Positions 27,403-37,677 of a DNA stretch of 64,000 nucleotides are shown here, one piece after another. This DNA is from Methylopila capsulata (lineage in GTDB: Bacteria > Pseudomonadota > Alphaproteobacteria > Rhizobiales > Methylopilaceae), in contig NZ_JAFBCY010000002.1 in the NCBI RefSeq assembly GCF_016907975.1, positions 806,001-870,000 on the forward strand. Direction: 5' to 3'. Positions within the stretch are counted from its first letter, which is position 1, and every line of letters begins with the position of its first letter. Position numbers and translations under genes: made by a program. Below the pieces are notes generated by a model. The model was given only the letters and a program-made list of their open reading frames with translations, searched no databases and had not been told where the DNA came from.

Positions 27403-28674
27403 ATGGCCCGCCCCATGACCGTCATCGGACCCGACGCGCCCTCGCCCGCGAGCGGCGCGCCCGTCTCTCCGATCGCCTTCCGCCACCGCAATTACACGCT
27501 GTTCTGGATCGCGCGGCTCTGCGCCACCTTCGCCATCCAGATCGTGTCGGTCGCGGTCGGCTGGCAGGTCTACGACCTCACGCGCGACCCCTTCGACCTC
27601 GGACTCGTCGGCCTCGTCCAGTTCCTGCCGGCTTTCGCGCTCGTGCTGGTGACGGGGCCCGCCGCCGATCGGTTCTCGCGGCGTCTGATCATGGGGCTCT
27701 GCGTCGCGGTGGAGGCCGCCGGGGCGCTCGCGCTCGTCGCGCTCACCTTCGCCCACGAGATCTCGGTCGTCTCGATCTTCGCCGTGCTGTTCGTGTTCGG
27801 CGTCGCCCGGGCCTTCTTCGGCGCGGCCAGCACCTCGATCGTGCCGAACCTCGTGCCGAAGGAAGCGCTCGCCAACGCGATCACGTGGACCTCGTCCGCC
27901 TGGCAGTTCGCGAGCATCGTCGGCCCGGTCGCGGGCGGCCTGCTCTACGGGCTCGGCGGCGCGGTCGCCTACGCGGTGGCGGCGGCTCTCCTGGTCCTGG
28001 CGCTCGTCCTCGTCGCCGCCATCCGCGTGGTCCAGCCGCGCCGCGCCTTCCAGGCGAACTGGCGCACGCTGGTCGCGGGCTTCGACTATGTGTTCCGCGA
28101 GAAGGTGGTGCTGGGGGCCATCACGCTCGACCTATTCGCCGTGCTGCTCGGCGGCGCCATGGCGCTGATGCCGGCGGTCGCCCGCGACGTGCTGGACGTC
28201 GGCCCCTGGGGCCTCGGCCTGCTGCGGGCCGCGCCCGGCGTCGGCGCGATCGCCGTCGCCGCCCTGCTCTCGATCGTCCCGATCCGCGACCACGCCGGAC
28301 GCATCATGTTCGCCTGCGTCGGCCTGTTCGGCCTCGCGACCATGGTCTTCGGCCTGTCGACGACGGTCTGGCTTTCGGTCGCGGCGCTTGCGGTGATGGG
28401 CGGCGCCGACATGGTGAGCGTGACGATCCGCGAGACGCTGCTGCAGCTCTGGACGCCCGACGAGGTGCGCGGCCGGGTCAACGCGGTGAACATGATGTTC
28501 GTCGGCGCGTCGAACGAACTCGGGGAGTTCCGGGCGGGCGTCACCGCCACGTTCATCGGCGTGATGCCGGCGATCGTGGTCGGCGGCGCCGGCGCCATGG
28601 CGGTGGCGGCGATCTGGGCCTGGCGATTCCCGCAACTCCGCACCGCCCGCGGGCTGGAGCGGCGCGAGGAGTGA
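27403..28674 (+). CDS. MFS transporter, EntS/multidrug-like
   Basis: 423 residues with twelve predicted helices, starting at FRHRNYTLFWIARLCATFA, the usual opening of the MFS_3 (EntS-like) group. The loop 2-3 motif reads GPAADRFSRRLI. Family members export enterobactin or drugs, but no siderophore genes are nearby. The start may be the ATG at 27403 or 27415; neither has a strong ribosome site. Confidence 0.85.
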   Translation: MARPMTVIGPDAPSPASGAPVSPIAFRHRNYTLFWIARLCATFAIQIVSVAVGWQVYDLTRDPFDLGLVGLVQFLPAFALVLVTGPAADRFSRRLIMGLCVAVEAAGALALVALTFAHEISVVSIFAVLFVFGVARAFFGAASTSIVPNLVPKEALANAITWTSSAWQFASIVGPVAGGLLYGLGGAVAYAVAAALLVLALVLVAAIRVVQPRRAFQANWRTLVAGFDYVFREKVVLGAITLDLFAVLLGGAMALMPAVARDVLDVGPWGLGLLRAAPGVGAIAVAALLSIVPIRDHAGRIMFACVGLFGLATMVFGLSTTVWLSVAALAVMGGADMVSVTIRETLLQLWTPDEVRGRVNAVNMMFVGASNELGEFRAGVTATFIGVMPAIVVGGAGAMAVAAIWAWRFPQLRTARGLERREE

Positions 28675-28731
28675 CGCCCACGCGTTAGCACGCGACGGCC
28701 GGATGCGCCGTAAACCTGCCCGGCAAGCGCG

Positions 28732-31700
28732 TCACTCCGCTGCGCGGAGCGTCTCCCGCGGCAGGGCGTGCGCGCCCGTCTCCGGTTCGTCCTTCGGGCC
28801 CACGAAACGGCCGAAGATCCAGCCGAACAGGCGGCTGAGATCGTCCATGATCGTGAAGACGGCCGGCACGAAGACCAGGCTGAGCAGGGTCGAGGCCAGC
28901 AGGCCGCCGATCACGGCGATCGCCATGGGCGCGCGGAAGGAGCCGCCTTCGCCGAGCGCGAGCGCCGAGGGGACCATGCCCGCCGCCATGGCGACGGTCG
29001 TCATCACGATCGGCCGGGCGCGCTTGCGGCCGGCGTCGATCAGCGCCGTCGTGCGGTCGACGCCGCGGGCGACCTCTTCGATCGCGAAGTCCACCAGCAG
29101 GATCGCGTTCTTCGTCACGATCCCCATCAGCATGAGGAACCCGATGACGACCGGCAGGCTGACCGAGTTGTTGGTCAGCAGCAGCGCGACGAAGGCCCCG
29201 CCGATCGACAGCGGCAGCGACATCAGGATGGTGACGGGCTGGGCGACGTCGGCGAACAGCAGCACGAGCACCGCGAACACCAGCAAGACGCCGGCGCCCA
29301 TGGCGACCGCGAAGCCCGAAAACACCTCGTTCATGATCTCGACGTCGCCGAACTCCTTCAGCGTCACGCCTTCGGGCAGGGTCTTCGCCGCCGGCAGCGC
29401 CTTGACCGCCTCGAGCGCGGTCCCGAGCGCGACCCCTGGCGCAAGGTCGCCCTCGATCGCGACGCGGCGGTCGCGGTCGTAGCGGTCGATGCTCGTCGGA
29501 CCCTTGCCGAACCGCACGTCGGCGACGGTGGACAGCGGCACGCTGCCGCCGGCGTCGCGGCGCACGCGCAGGTTCTCGAAGGTCGCGACGTCGGCGCGCG
29601 CCGCCTCGTCCAGCTGGACGCGGATCGGGACCTGCCGGTCTCCCGCCGAGAACTTGGCGAGGTTCTGTTCGACGTCCCCGATGGTCGCGACGCGCACGGT
29701 CTCCGCGATCTGCGCCACCGAGACGCCTAGCTGGGCCGCCTCGTCGAGCTTGGGGACGATGCGGATCTCGGGCCGGTCGATCGCGGCCGTGGAGACGACG
29801 TTGAGCAGGCCCGGCACGGAGGCCCGGGTTTCCTTCTCAAGCGCGACCGCCGCCTTCTCCACCGCAGCGCCATCGGAGCCGGAGACGATCAGCGTGAACT
29901 CGCGCTGACCTCCGTCGTTGCCGAAGTTGGTGCGGATGTCGGGGATCGCCGCGAGCTGATCGCGCACCTCTCCCTCGAACTGCTTCTGGCTCAAGGTCCG
30001 CTCCGAGCGCGGCTTGAGATTGACGATCAGCACGCCTTTGCGGACCTCGCCGGAGGCCGCCATCGGGCCTGCCTGCGCGCCCGAGCCGACGGAGGCGTAG
30101 ACCGAGGCCACCTCAGGCCGCGCCAGCAGAAGCGTCGTGATGCGCTGGCCGACCTCCTCGGACTGGTCGAGCGTCGAGCCCGGCGGGAGCTCGATCTTCA
30201 GGATCGAGCGCGAGGTGTCGTTCTCGGGCAGGAAGCCCGAAGGCAGCAGCCCCGCCAGCATGACCGAGCCCACGAACAGCGCGACGCCCGCGCCGACCGT
30301 CACGAAACGCCACCGCACCGACCAGGCGAGAACGCGCGTGTAGCCGCGCATGATGACGCCGTCGCGCTCCTCATGGGCGCCGTGGTCGCGCAGGAAGTAG
30401 GCGGTCAGCAGCGGCGTGATGAGCCGCGCGACGAGAAGCGAGAAGGCGACGGCGACCGCGACCGTGATGCCGAACTGCTTGAAGTACTGTCCCGCGATGC
30501 CGCCCATGAAGCTCACGGGCATGAACACCGCGATGATCGTGGCGGTGGTCGCGACCACCGCCAGCCCGATCTCGTCCGCCGCCTCGATCGAGGCTCGGTA
30601 GGCGGACTTTCCCATGCGCATGTGGCGCACAATGTTCTCGATCTCGACGATGGCGTCGTCGACCAGGATGCCGGTCACGAGCGTAATCGCGAGCAGGCTG
30701 ACGCCGTTGAGCGAGAAGCCGAGGGCGTCCATCACCCAGAAGGTCGGCAGGATCGACAGCGGGATCGCGAGCGCCGAGATCAGCGTCGCCCGCACGTCGC
30801 GCAGGAACAGAAAGACCACGATCACCGCGAGCACAGCGCCCTCGATCAGCGTGTGCATCGCGCTCTCGTAGTCGGCCTTGGTGTAGCGGACGGTGGTGTC
30901 GATCGGCGTGATCGTCACGTCGGGATAGCTCGCGGCGAGCTCGTCGAGCTTCGCTTTCGCCGCCTCCGCGACCACGACGTCCGAAAACCCCTTGGCGCGG
31001 TAGACGCCGAAGGCGACGATCGGCTTGCCATCGAGACGGGCGGCGGCGCGGGGTTCGGCCGAACCGTCGCGCACCGTGCCGAGATCGGACAGGCGCACCT
31101 CGCGCCCGCCCGGCAAGGAGATGCGCGCCTCGGCGAGACGCTCCACGGTGAGCGCGCCGGCGAGCGTGCGCACGGTCTGCTCCTGCGCGCCGACCTCGCC
31201 TCGGCCGCCGGCCAGGTCGACGTTCGTCGCGCGGAGCTGCGCGTTGACGTCCGCCGCCGTGACGCCCAGCGCCTGCATGCGGGCCGGGTCCAGCGCGACG
31301 CGGATCTCGCGGTCGACGCCGCCCTCGCGCTTCACCTGCGCGACGCCGCGCACGCCCTGCAGCGCCCGGACGATGCGGTCGTCCACGAACCAGCTCAGCT
31401 CCTCCGGCGTCATCGCCGGCGCGGAGGCGGCGTAGGTCGAGATCGCCATGCCCTCGATGTCGATGCGCTGGATCAGCGGCTCTTCGATCGATTGCGGCAG
31501 GTCGGTGCGGATGCCGGTGATCGCGTCGCGCACGTCGTTGACCGCGCGGTCGACCTGGGTCTCGAGCTGGAACTCGATGCTGGTGACGGACACGCCGTCG
31601 CCGATCGAGGAGGTGATGTGCTTGACGCCCGCGAGCCCCGCGACCGCGGTCTCCACGCGCTTCGTCACCTGCAGCTCGAGCTCGCTCGGCGCCGCCCCGG

Positions 31701-31860
31701 TCTGGTTGATGGTGACCGAGACCAGCGGCAGGTCGATGTTCGGCATCCGCGTCACCGGCAGCGACGCGAACGAGAACAGACCGATCGCCGTCAGCACCAC
31801 GAACAGCACCAGCGGCGGGATCGGCTTGCGGATCGACCAGGCGGAGACGTTCAGGGCCAT
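28732..31860 (-). CDS. RND efflux transporter permease (HAE-1/AcrB type)
   Basis: 1042 residues, full length for an AcrB/MexB-like pump. Helix 1 is LVLFVVLTAIGLFSF; the proton-relay pair Asp401-Asp402 lies in TGILVDDAIVEIENI; the second half repeats the fold with GIVTKNAILLVDFAIEE. It is an inner-membrane proton antiporter that expels drugs or toxic compounds. The adaptor gene ends 3 bp upstream. No outer-membrane channel gene is nearby, so it should use one encoded elsewhere. Confidence 0.95.
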   Translation of the reverse strand: MALNVSAWSIRKPIPPLVLFVVLTAIGLFSFASLPVTRMPNIDLPLVSVTINQTGAAPSELELQVTKRVETAVAGLAGVKHITSSIGDGVSVTSIEFQLETQVDRAVNDVRDAITGIRTDLPQSIEEPLIQRIDIEGMAISTYAASAPAMTPEELSWFVDDRIVRALQGVRGVAQVKREGGVDREIRVALDPARMQALGVTAADVNAQLRATNVDLAGGRGEVGAQEQTVRTLAGALTVERLAEARISLPGGREVRLSDLGTVRDGSAEPRAAARLDGKPIVAFGVYRAKGFSDVVVAEAAKAKLDELAASYPDVTITPIDTTVRYTKADYESAMHTLIEGAVLAVIVVFLFLRDVRATLISALAIPLSILPTFWVMDALGFSLNGVSLLAITLVTGILVDDAIVEIENIVRHMRMGKSAYRASIEAADEIGLAVVATTATIIAVFMPVSFMGGIAGQYFKQFGITVAVAVAFSLLVARLITPLLTAYFLRDHGAHEERDGVIMRGYTRVLAWSVRWRFVTVGAGVALFVGSVMLAGLLPSGFLPENDTSRSILKIELPPGSTLDQSEEVGQRITTLLLARPEVASVYASVGSGAQAGPMAASGEVRKGVLIVNLKPRSERTLSQKQFEGEVRDQLAAIPDIRTNFGNDGGQREFTLIVSGSDGAAVEKAAVALEKETRASVPGLLNVVSTAAIDRPEIRIVPKLDEAAQLGVSVAQIAETVRVATIGDVEQNLAKFSAGDRQVPIRVQLDEAARADVATFENLRVRRDAGGSVPLSTVADVRFGKGPTSIDRYDRDRRVAIEGDLAPGVALGTALEAVKALPAAKTLPEGVTLKEFGDVEIMNEVFSGFAVAMGAGVLLVFAVLVLLFADVAQPVTILMSLPLSIGGAFVALLLTNNSVSLPVVIGFLMLMGIVTKNAILLVDFAIEEVARGVDRTTALIDAGRKRARPIVMTTVAMAAGMVPSALALGEGGSFRAPMAIAVIGGLLASTLLSLVFVPAVFTIMDDLSRLFGWIFGRFVGPKDEPETGAHALPRETLRAAE

Positions 31861-31862
31861 CG

Positions 31863-33164
31863 TTATCGGTCCTTCGCCGAAGCCGACACAGCAGGCGCCG
31901 TCACCGGCGCCACCCGGTCGCCGTCGCGCAGGAATCCGCCGGCGCGGGCGACCACCGCCTCGCCGGCCGCGACGCCTTCGAGAATTTCCACGCCCTCGGC
32001 GTCCTGCAACCCGAGCGTCACCCGCCGCTCGGCCACGACGCCGTCAATCACCACCTGCACGGTGACGCCCTCGGCGCCGTAGAGCACGGCGGACTGAGGC
32101 ACGGTCACGCCCTCGCGCCGCGCGGTCTCGATCGCCCCGCGGGCGAACAGTCCCGGACGCAACGCGCCGTCGGCCGGCAGCGCGATCCGGACCACGCCGA
32201 GCCGCGTCGTGGCATCCACCGTCGGTTCGACCAGCCGGACCCGGCCGTCGAACGGCTTTGGAACACCCGCCGCCGTCACGCGCACGGGCTGATCCGCCGC
32301 GATGGAGTGCAGCCGGGTCTCGGTCGCCTCCGCCTTCAGCTCGATCTCGCCGTCGCGCACCAGCTGGAACAGCGCCTCCCCCGACATGCCGACGATCTGG
32401 CCCACGCGCGCCGTGCGGCTTGCGACGACGCCGGCGGAGGGCGCCCGGACCTCGGTGCGCGCGAGACGCAGCGCGATCTCGCGGCCCTGCGCTTCGGCCA
32501 GCGCCTTCTCAGCCTGCGCCACCTTGAGGTTCTGCCCCTGCGCCCGCACCCGCGCCGCGGCGACCTGGGCCGCCGTCTGGCGGGCCTGAAGAGTTTCGCC
32601 GGTGACGTTGCCGGAGCCCTTGAGCTGTTCGGCGCGCTTCAGCGACGCCACCGCTTCAACCTGCGAGGCCTCGGCTTCGGCGATCGCGGCCTCGACCTGC
32701 GCGATGGCGGCCTCGGCCTTGGCGACCGAGGAGGCGTTCTGCAGCGCCTGCGTCTCGAGCATGTCGCGGTCGAGCCGGGCGAGCACCTGCCCCTGCGCCA
32801 CCCGGTCGCCGACGTCGACAAGGTATTCGTCGAGCCGAAGCCCGTCGATCTGCGCGCCGACCAGCACCTCGTCGCGGGCGACCAGCGTGCCGGTGACCTG
32901 CTCGACCTGGGCGATCTCACGCCGCGTCGCCGTCGCGACCGTGACCGAAATGGGCTTCGCGACCGGAGCGGCGGCGTCCGCCGCCTGCGACGGCGTCTGG
33001 CGTTCGGCGGCGTAGCGGGCGAGGTCGTCCTTGAACAGGAACGCGCCGGCGCCGAGCGCCGCAAGCGCGCCGAGAACCCACGGCCAGCGCCGGCGACGAC
33101 GGACGGGCGGCGTCGTTCTGGAGGGAGCCGCCGCGTCCGGACGGGCGCGCAAGGGGGCGTTCAT
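31863..33164 (-). CDS. RND efflux periplasmic adaptor (membrane fusion protein)
   Basis: 433 residues: one N-terminal transmembrane anchor (RWPWVLGALAALGAGAFLF), then the biotinyl-lipoyl-like, alpha-helical hairpin (long Ala/Glu-rich coiled coil around SVAKAEAAIAQVEAAIAEAE) and beta-barrel domains of the HlyD/AcrA family. It links the permease to an outer-membrane channel. The ATG overlaps the tetR stop by the ATGA junction, so the order tetR-adaptor-permease is one operon. Confidence 0.93.
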   Translation of the reverse strand: MNAPLRARPDAAAPSRTTPPVRRRRRWPWVLGALAALGAGAFLFKDDLARYAAERQTPSQAADAAAPVAKPISVTVATATRREIAQVEQVTGTLVARDEVLVGAQIDGLRLDEYLVDVGDRVAQGQVLARLDRDMLETQALQNASSVAKAEAAIAQVEAAIAEAEASQVEAVASLKRAEQLKGSGNVTGETLQARQTAAQVAAARVRAQGQNLKVAQAEKALAEAQGREIALRLARTEVRAPSAGVVASRTARVGQIVGMSGEALFQLVRDGEIELKAEATETRLHSIAADQPVRVTAAGVPKPFDGRVRLVEPTVDATTRLGVVRIALPADGALRPGLFARGAIETARREGVTVPQSAVLYGAEGVTVQVVIDGVVAERRVTLGLQDAEGVEILEGVAAGEAVVARAGGFLRDGDRVAPVTAPAVSASAKDR

Positions 33165-33808
33165 GGGCGGGCCTCGGTCTGCGCGGCGCGCAGGGGCTGG
33201 GGGGCGAGGAAGGCGCGGATCGCGCGCTCGTACATGGGCATCAAGCCGTCGAGCTTGGCGCCGGGCTCGATCAGGAGCCGCATCAGCACGCCGTCGGTCA
33301 TCGCCATCAGCAGCCGCACCGCGTCGAGCGCGTCGAGCGCCGGGTCGATCTGGCCGAGGCTCATGCCCCGCTCCAACACGCGGACGAGGATGTCGCGCGC
33401 CTCGTCCTCGAGGCGCTCCGAGATCGCGCGCACGGAGGGATTTCGCACGACCTCGGCGTTCAGCTCGGGGAAGATCACAAGGCTCTCCGGCATCAAGTTG
33501 CCGGTCATGAAGGCGCGGGCCGTGGCGATCAGCGCGCCGACCACGTCGTCGACCTCGAGCAGCGGGAGGAGCTGCGGCGCAATGTCGGCGCGGTCGCGCT
33601 CGACGATCGCCTCGATGATCGCCTCCTTGGACGGAAAGTAGCGGTAGAGCCCGCCCGGGCTCATGCCGGCCTCGGCGCAGATCGCCTGCATGCCGGTGGC
33701 GTGAAAGCCGCCGCGGGCGAAACAGGCGATCGCGGCGTCGAGGATCCGCCGCCGCTGGTCTTCCTGACGCTTCGCCCGGAGCCCGAGCGGCGGAGTCATC
33801 TCGTTCAT
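33161..33808 (-). CDS. TetR/AcrR-family repressor of the RND operon
   Basis: 215 residues with an N-terminal TetR helix-turn-helix (RRRILDAAIACFARGGF to MSPGGLYRYFPSKEAI, residues ~15-60) and a larger ligand-binding domain. It is the first gene of the efflux operon. A palindrome 18 bp upstream of its start (33826) is a likely operator, so it should autoregulate and repress the pump until a substrate-like ligand binds. Confidence 0.92.
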   Translation of the reverse strand: MNEMTPPLGLRAKRQEDQRRRILDAAIACFARGGFHATGMQAICAEAGMSPGGLYRYFPSKEAIIEAIVERDRADIAPQLLPLLEVDDVVGALIATARAFMTGNLMPESLVIFPELNAEVVRNPSVRAISERLEDEARDILVRVLERGMSLGQIDPALDALDAVRLLMAMTDGVLMRLLIEPGAKLDGLMPMYERAIRAFLAPQPLRAAQTEARP

Positions 33809-33825
33809 AGGGCGGCTCAGATTTC

Positions 33826-33845
33826 GAGAGCGAACGTTCGTTCTC
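33826..33845. promoter_or_regulatory. TetR-type operator dyad upstream of the efflux operon
   Basis: GAGAGCGAACGTTCGTTCTC is symmetrical at 18 of 20 positions about its centre (core CGAACGTTCG). It lies 18-37 bp ahead of the tetR start codon, just where a promoter-blocking operator is expected. The centre resembles the inverted GAACGTTC sequences bound by AcrR/TetR proteins. Binding by the adjacent gene product is inferred. Confidence 0.75.
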
Positions 33846-33939
33846 GTCTTCTAGCTCAAGCCGGCCCCTCCGTAAAGCGACGGCCGCTCCCCGTGGCAGT
33901 GGAGCTGCCGTGCGGATGCTGAGCGCTTTGCGCGCCGCC

Positions 33940-35526
33940 TCAGGCCGTCAGCGCGCCCGGCTGGCCGTCGGCCACCACGAAGCTTGCGACCGTGTCGACC
34001 GAGCCGCGCGGCGTCTCAACCCGGCTCGCGAACCGCAGGTCGGCCTTCAACCGCTCATGCGTCAGCGACATGCGGAAGTAGCCGCGCTTGTCGCCCTCGT
34101 AGTAGCGGATGTGCGGGTTGGCCGGGATCATCGGCCCGTAGTAGGGGCCATAGGGCGTGCGGTCGCCGCCGCTGGTGATCGCGGGCGTGACGAACTCGGT
34201 GGCGAGCGGCGTCCGGCCCGGACGCTTGAAGTCGCGGTGCAGGTCGTTGACGAAGGTCGAGTGCCAGTCGCCTGTGAACACCACGGGGTTCCGCACCCCG
34301 CCGTCCGCAATCGCCTTGAACAGACGGTCGCGCGCGGCCGGATAGCCGTCCCAGGCGTCGTTCCAGTAGCGCGTGCCGGCGCCGACGTCGTGGTCGAGTT
34401 CGGCCATCAGCGGCCCCTGGGTCAGGAAGGTCCAGCGGCGCTTGCCGTTCGCCAGACGCTGGTTGACCCAGCGCTCCTGGTTGACGCCCAGCATCGTGGC
34501 GCCGGGCTCCAGCGCGGCGGCGCACCTCTGGCTCTCGCCGTCGCCGCAGGGGTTGTCGCTGCGGTGCTGGCGGGTGTCGAGCATCACGAACTCGGCGAGA
34601 TCGCCGAAGCTCAGCGAGCGGTAGATCAGCAGGTTGTTGGTCGCGCTGGTCGGCGGCCGGCGCAGCGGCATGTGCTCGTAATAGGCCTGGTAGGCGGCGG
34701 AGCGCCGCTTCAGGAACACGTCGAGCGGCATGTTCATGTATTCGGGGAAGCGGCCGGAGTAGTCGTTCTGCACCTCGTGGTCGTCCCAGATGACGACCAT
34801 CGGGTGGCGCGCGTGCAGGCGCTGCAGATGGGGGTCGGTCTTGTAGAGCGCGTGCTGGTCGCGGTAGCGCTCGAGCGTCACCGTTTCGCCGGCGAACCGA
34901 TCCGACAGCGTGACGCCGCGCACGTTCTTGCGCGGGTCATACTCATAGAGATAGTCGCCAAGGTGGAACACGACGTCGAGGTCCTGGTCGGCGACGTCGT
35001 TGAGGACCGTGTAGTAGCCGTCGTGCCACGCCTGACAGGTGAGGAGAGCGAAATCGAGGCTCGCCAGCGGCAGCGAAGCGTCTGGCGCAGTGCGGAAGCG
35101 CCCGACGCGGCTCTGCTCGGCGCGGTAGTCGAACTGGTAGAAATAGACCCGGTTCGGCAGCAGGCCCTGAACCTCGACGTGCACCGAATGGGCGAGCGAG
35201 GCGTGCGCCAGCGCGATGCCGGACTGGACGACGTTGCGCAGGCTCGAGTCCGTCGCCACCCGCCAACGCACCGGCAGGTACGGCTGGGTCAGGCCGCCGC
35301 CGTTCAGCGGGTCGGGCGCGAGCCGCGTCCAGAGCACGGCTCCGTCGGGCTTCGGATCCCCGGAGGCGACGCCGAGCGTGAACGGATCGGCGCCGAGGGA
35401 CGGCTCGGCGAAGACGTCGTCGCCGGGCACGAGCGCGAGCGCCGTAGCCCCCAGCGCCGTCGCCCATGTGGCGTTCAGAAACCGGCGGCGGTCGACGCCG
35501 TGAAGAAGCCTTTTCTCGAGCGACAT
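33940..35526 (-). CDS. phoD: PhoD-like alkaline phosphatase/phosphodiesterase, Tat-exported
   Basis: 528 residues. A twin-arginine signal (VDRRRFLNATWATALGATAL) is followed by the PhoD N-terminal domain (DPFTLGVASGDPKPDGAVLWTRL) and the metallophosphatase core with HLGDYLYEY, WDDHEVQNDYSG and FTGDWHSTF, the Fe/Ca ligands of this family. It should release phosphate from phosphoesters in the periplasm. The ATG at 35526 places the Tat motif correctly. No PHO box was recognised. Confidence 0.92.
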   Translation of the reverse strand: MSLEKRLLHGVDRRRFLNATWATALGATALALVPGDDVFAEPSLGADPFTLGVASGDPKPDGAVLWTRLAPDPLNGGGLTQPYLPVRWRVATDSSLRNVVQSGIALAHASLAHSVHVEVQGLLPNRVYFYQFDYRAEQSRVGRFRTAPDASLPLASLDFALLTCQAWHDGYYTVLNDVADQDLDVVFHLGDYLYEYDPRKNVRGVTLSDRFAGETVTLERYRDQHALYKTDPHLQRLHARHPMVVIWDDHEVQNDYSGRFPEYMNMPLDVFLKRRSAAYQAYYEHMPLRRPPTSATNNLLIYRSLSFGDLAEFVMLDTRQHRSDNPCGDGESQRCAAALEPGATMLGVNQERWVNQRLANGKRRWTFLTQGPLMAELDHDVGAGTRYWNDAWDGYPAARDRLFKAIADGGVRNPVVFTGDWHSTFVNDLHRDFKRPGRTPLATEFVTPAITSGGDRTPYGPYYGPMIPANPHIRYYEGDKRGYFRMSLTHERLKADLRFASRVETPRGSVDTVASFVVADGQPGALTA

Positions 35527-35653
35527 CCCTGAGCCCTCCGCTTCGGATCGCTCCAAAACTAGGGATCGCGCATGACGCGGATGTGAGGCGCAGATGACGC
35601 CGCGATGCGCGCCGCCGTCTTGAGCGTTCGACGCCGCTTGGGAGGATGCCGCC

Positions 35654-37501
35654 TCAGCGTGCCTGGTCGACGTCGCGCACGGCGCCGCGGGCGGCGCTGG
35701 TGGTGAAGGCGGCGTAGGCCCTCAGCGCCGCCGAGACCTTGCGCTTGCGCGCCTTCGGCTTCCAGGCGTCGGCGCCGCGAGCGATCTCGGCCGCGCGACG
35801 GGCCGCGATCACCGAAGGCTCGACCGCAAGCCGGATCGAGCGGCCGGGGATGTCGATCTCGACCAGGTCGCCGTCCTCGACGAGCGCGATCAGGCCGCCT
35901 TCCGCCGCTTCCGGAGAGACGTGGCCGATCGAGAGGCCGGACGAGCCTCCGGAGAAGCGGCCGTCGGTGACCAGCGCGCAGGCTTTGCCGAGACCCTTCG
36001 ATTTCAGGTAGCTCGTGGGGTAGAGCATTTCCTGCATGCCGGGGCCGCCGCGCGGGCCTTCGTAGCGGATGACGACCACCTCGCCCGCGACGACCTTGCC
36101 GGTGAGGATCCCGCTGACGGCGTCGTCCTGGCTCTCGAACACCTTGGCCGGGCCTGAGAATTTCAGGATCGACTCGTCGACGCCCGCGGTCTTCACAATG
36201 CAGCCGTCGAGCGCGAGGTCGCCGGAGAGCACAGCGAGGCCGCCGTCCTTCGAGAAGGCGTGGTCGGCGCTGCGGATGACGCCGTTCTCGCGGTCGAGGT
36301 CGAGGTCGTCGTAGCGGCTGTTCTGGCTGAACGCGGTCTGGGTCGGCACGCCGCCGGGGGCCGCGCGGAAGAAGGTCTTGACCGCCTCGCTCTGGCTGAC
36401 CGCGACGTCCCAGCGCGCGAGCGCGTCGCCGAGGGTCGCGCTGTGGACCGTCGGCTCGTCGAGGTGCAGCAGGCCCGCGCGGCCAAGCTCGCCCAGAATG
36501 CTCATGACGCCGCCGGCGCGGTGGACGTCCTCCATGTGCACGTCGGCCTTCGCCGGCGCGACCTTGCAGAGCACCGGCACGCGGCGCGACAGCCGGTCGA
36601 TGTCCTCCATGGTGAAGCCGACCTCGCCCTCGTGGGAGGCCGCCAGCAGATGCAGCACGGTGTTGGTCGAGCCGCCCATGGCGATGTCGAGGCTCATGGC
36701 GTTCTCGAACGCGTTGAAGCTCGCGACCGAGCGCGGCAGGACGCTGGCGTCGTCGCTCTCGTAGTAGCGCTTGGCGATGTCGACGATCAGGTGGCCGGCC
36801 TCCACGAACAGGCGCTCGCGGTCGGCATGGGTGGCGAGCGTCGAGCCGTTGCCGGGGAGCGAGAGGCCGAGCGCTTCGGTCAGGCAGTTCATGGAGTTCG
36901 CGGTGAACATGCCCGAGCACGAGCCGCAGGTCGGGCAGGCGGAGCGCTCGATCTTGGCGACGTCCTCCTCCGCGACGCGGTCGTCGGCGGCCGCGACCAT
37001 GGCGTCCACGAGGTCGAGCGCGACCTCCTTGCCTTTGAGCACGACCTTGCCCGCTTCCATCGGCCCGCCGGAGACGAAGACGGTCGGGATGTTGAGGCGC
37101 AGCGACGCCAGCAGCATGCCGGGGGTGATCTTGTCGCAATTCGAGATGCAGACCATGGCGTCCGCGCAGTGCGCGTTGACCATGTACTCGACGCTGTCGG
37201 CGATCAGTTCGCGCGAGGGCAGGCTGTAGAGCATGCCGTCGTGGCCCATCGCGATGCCGTCGTCGACGGCGATGGTGTTGAACTCTTTCGCGACGCCGCC
37301 CGCCTTCTCGATCTCGCGCGCCACCAGCTGGCCGAGGTCCTTGAGGTGGACGTGGCCCGGGACGAACTGCGTGAACGAGTTCACCACCGCAATGATCGGC
37401 TTGCCGAAGTCGCTGTCCTTCATCCCCGTCGCGCGCCAGAGCCCGCGGGCGCCGGCCATGTTGCGGCCATGGGTGGTGGTGCGGGAGCGGTAGGCGGGCA
37501 T
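35654..37501 (-). CDS. ilvD: Dihydroxy-acid dehydratase
   Basis: 615 residues, standard IlvD length. It carries the iron-sulfur cysteines in [12 protein letters not shown] and [19 protein letters not shown], the [17 protein letters not shown] start region and [14 protein letters not shown] near the end. It dehydrates 2,3-dihydroxy-3-methylbutanoate and its homologue in valine and isoleucine synthesis. It diverges from the LysR gene at 37678; there is no evidence that the two are functionally linked. Confidence 0.97.
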   Translation of the reverse strand: MPAYRSRTTTHGRNMAGARGLWRATGMKDSDFGKPIIAVVNSFTQFVPGHVHLKDLGQLVAREIEKAGGVAKEFNTIAVDDGIAMGHDGMLYSLPSRELIADSVEYMVNAHCADAMVCISNCDKITPGMLLASLRLNIPTVFVSGGPMEAGKVVLKGKEVALDLVDAMVAAADDRVAEEDVAKIERSACPTCGSCSGMFTANSMNCLTEALGLSLPGNGSTLATHADRERLFVEAGHLIVDIAKRYYESDDASVLPRSVASFNAFENAMSLDIAMGGSTNTVLHLLAASHEGEVGFTMEDIDRLSRRVPVLCKVAPAKADVHMEDVHRAGGVMSILGELGRAGLLHLDEPTVHSATLGDALARWDVAVSQSEAVKTFFRAAPGGVPTQTAFSQNSRYDDLDLDRENGVIRSADHAFSKDGGLAVLSGDLALDGCIVKTAGVDESILKFSGPAKVFESQDDAVSGILTGKVVAGEVVVIRYEGPRGGPGMQEMLYPTSYLKSKGLGKACALVTDGRFSGGSSGLSIGHVSPEAAEGGLIALVEDGDLVEIDIPGRSIRLAVEPSVIAARRAAEIARGADAWKPKARKRKVSAALRAYAAFTTSAARGAVRDVDQAR

Positions 37502-37677
37502 CGCGGCTGTCCTCGGCGGTCCGGTTCTTATGGATCGTTCTCTTGGGGCAGGGATTTACGACCTCCGCGCCCCGCCGTCGAGCGCGCGGGCCCTGGGCCC
37601 TGCGTCCCGCGCGGCGCATGACGGGCGGCGGCCGGCGGGGCATGGTTGGCCGAACACGCGTCCGGAGAGCGTCGCCC

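Noticed and set aside
36260-37621. Plus-strand frame over ilvD
   Set aside because: Antisense artefact; IlvD cluster cysteines and full-length match are on the minus strand.
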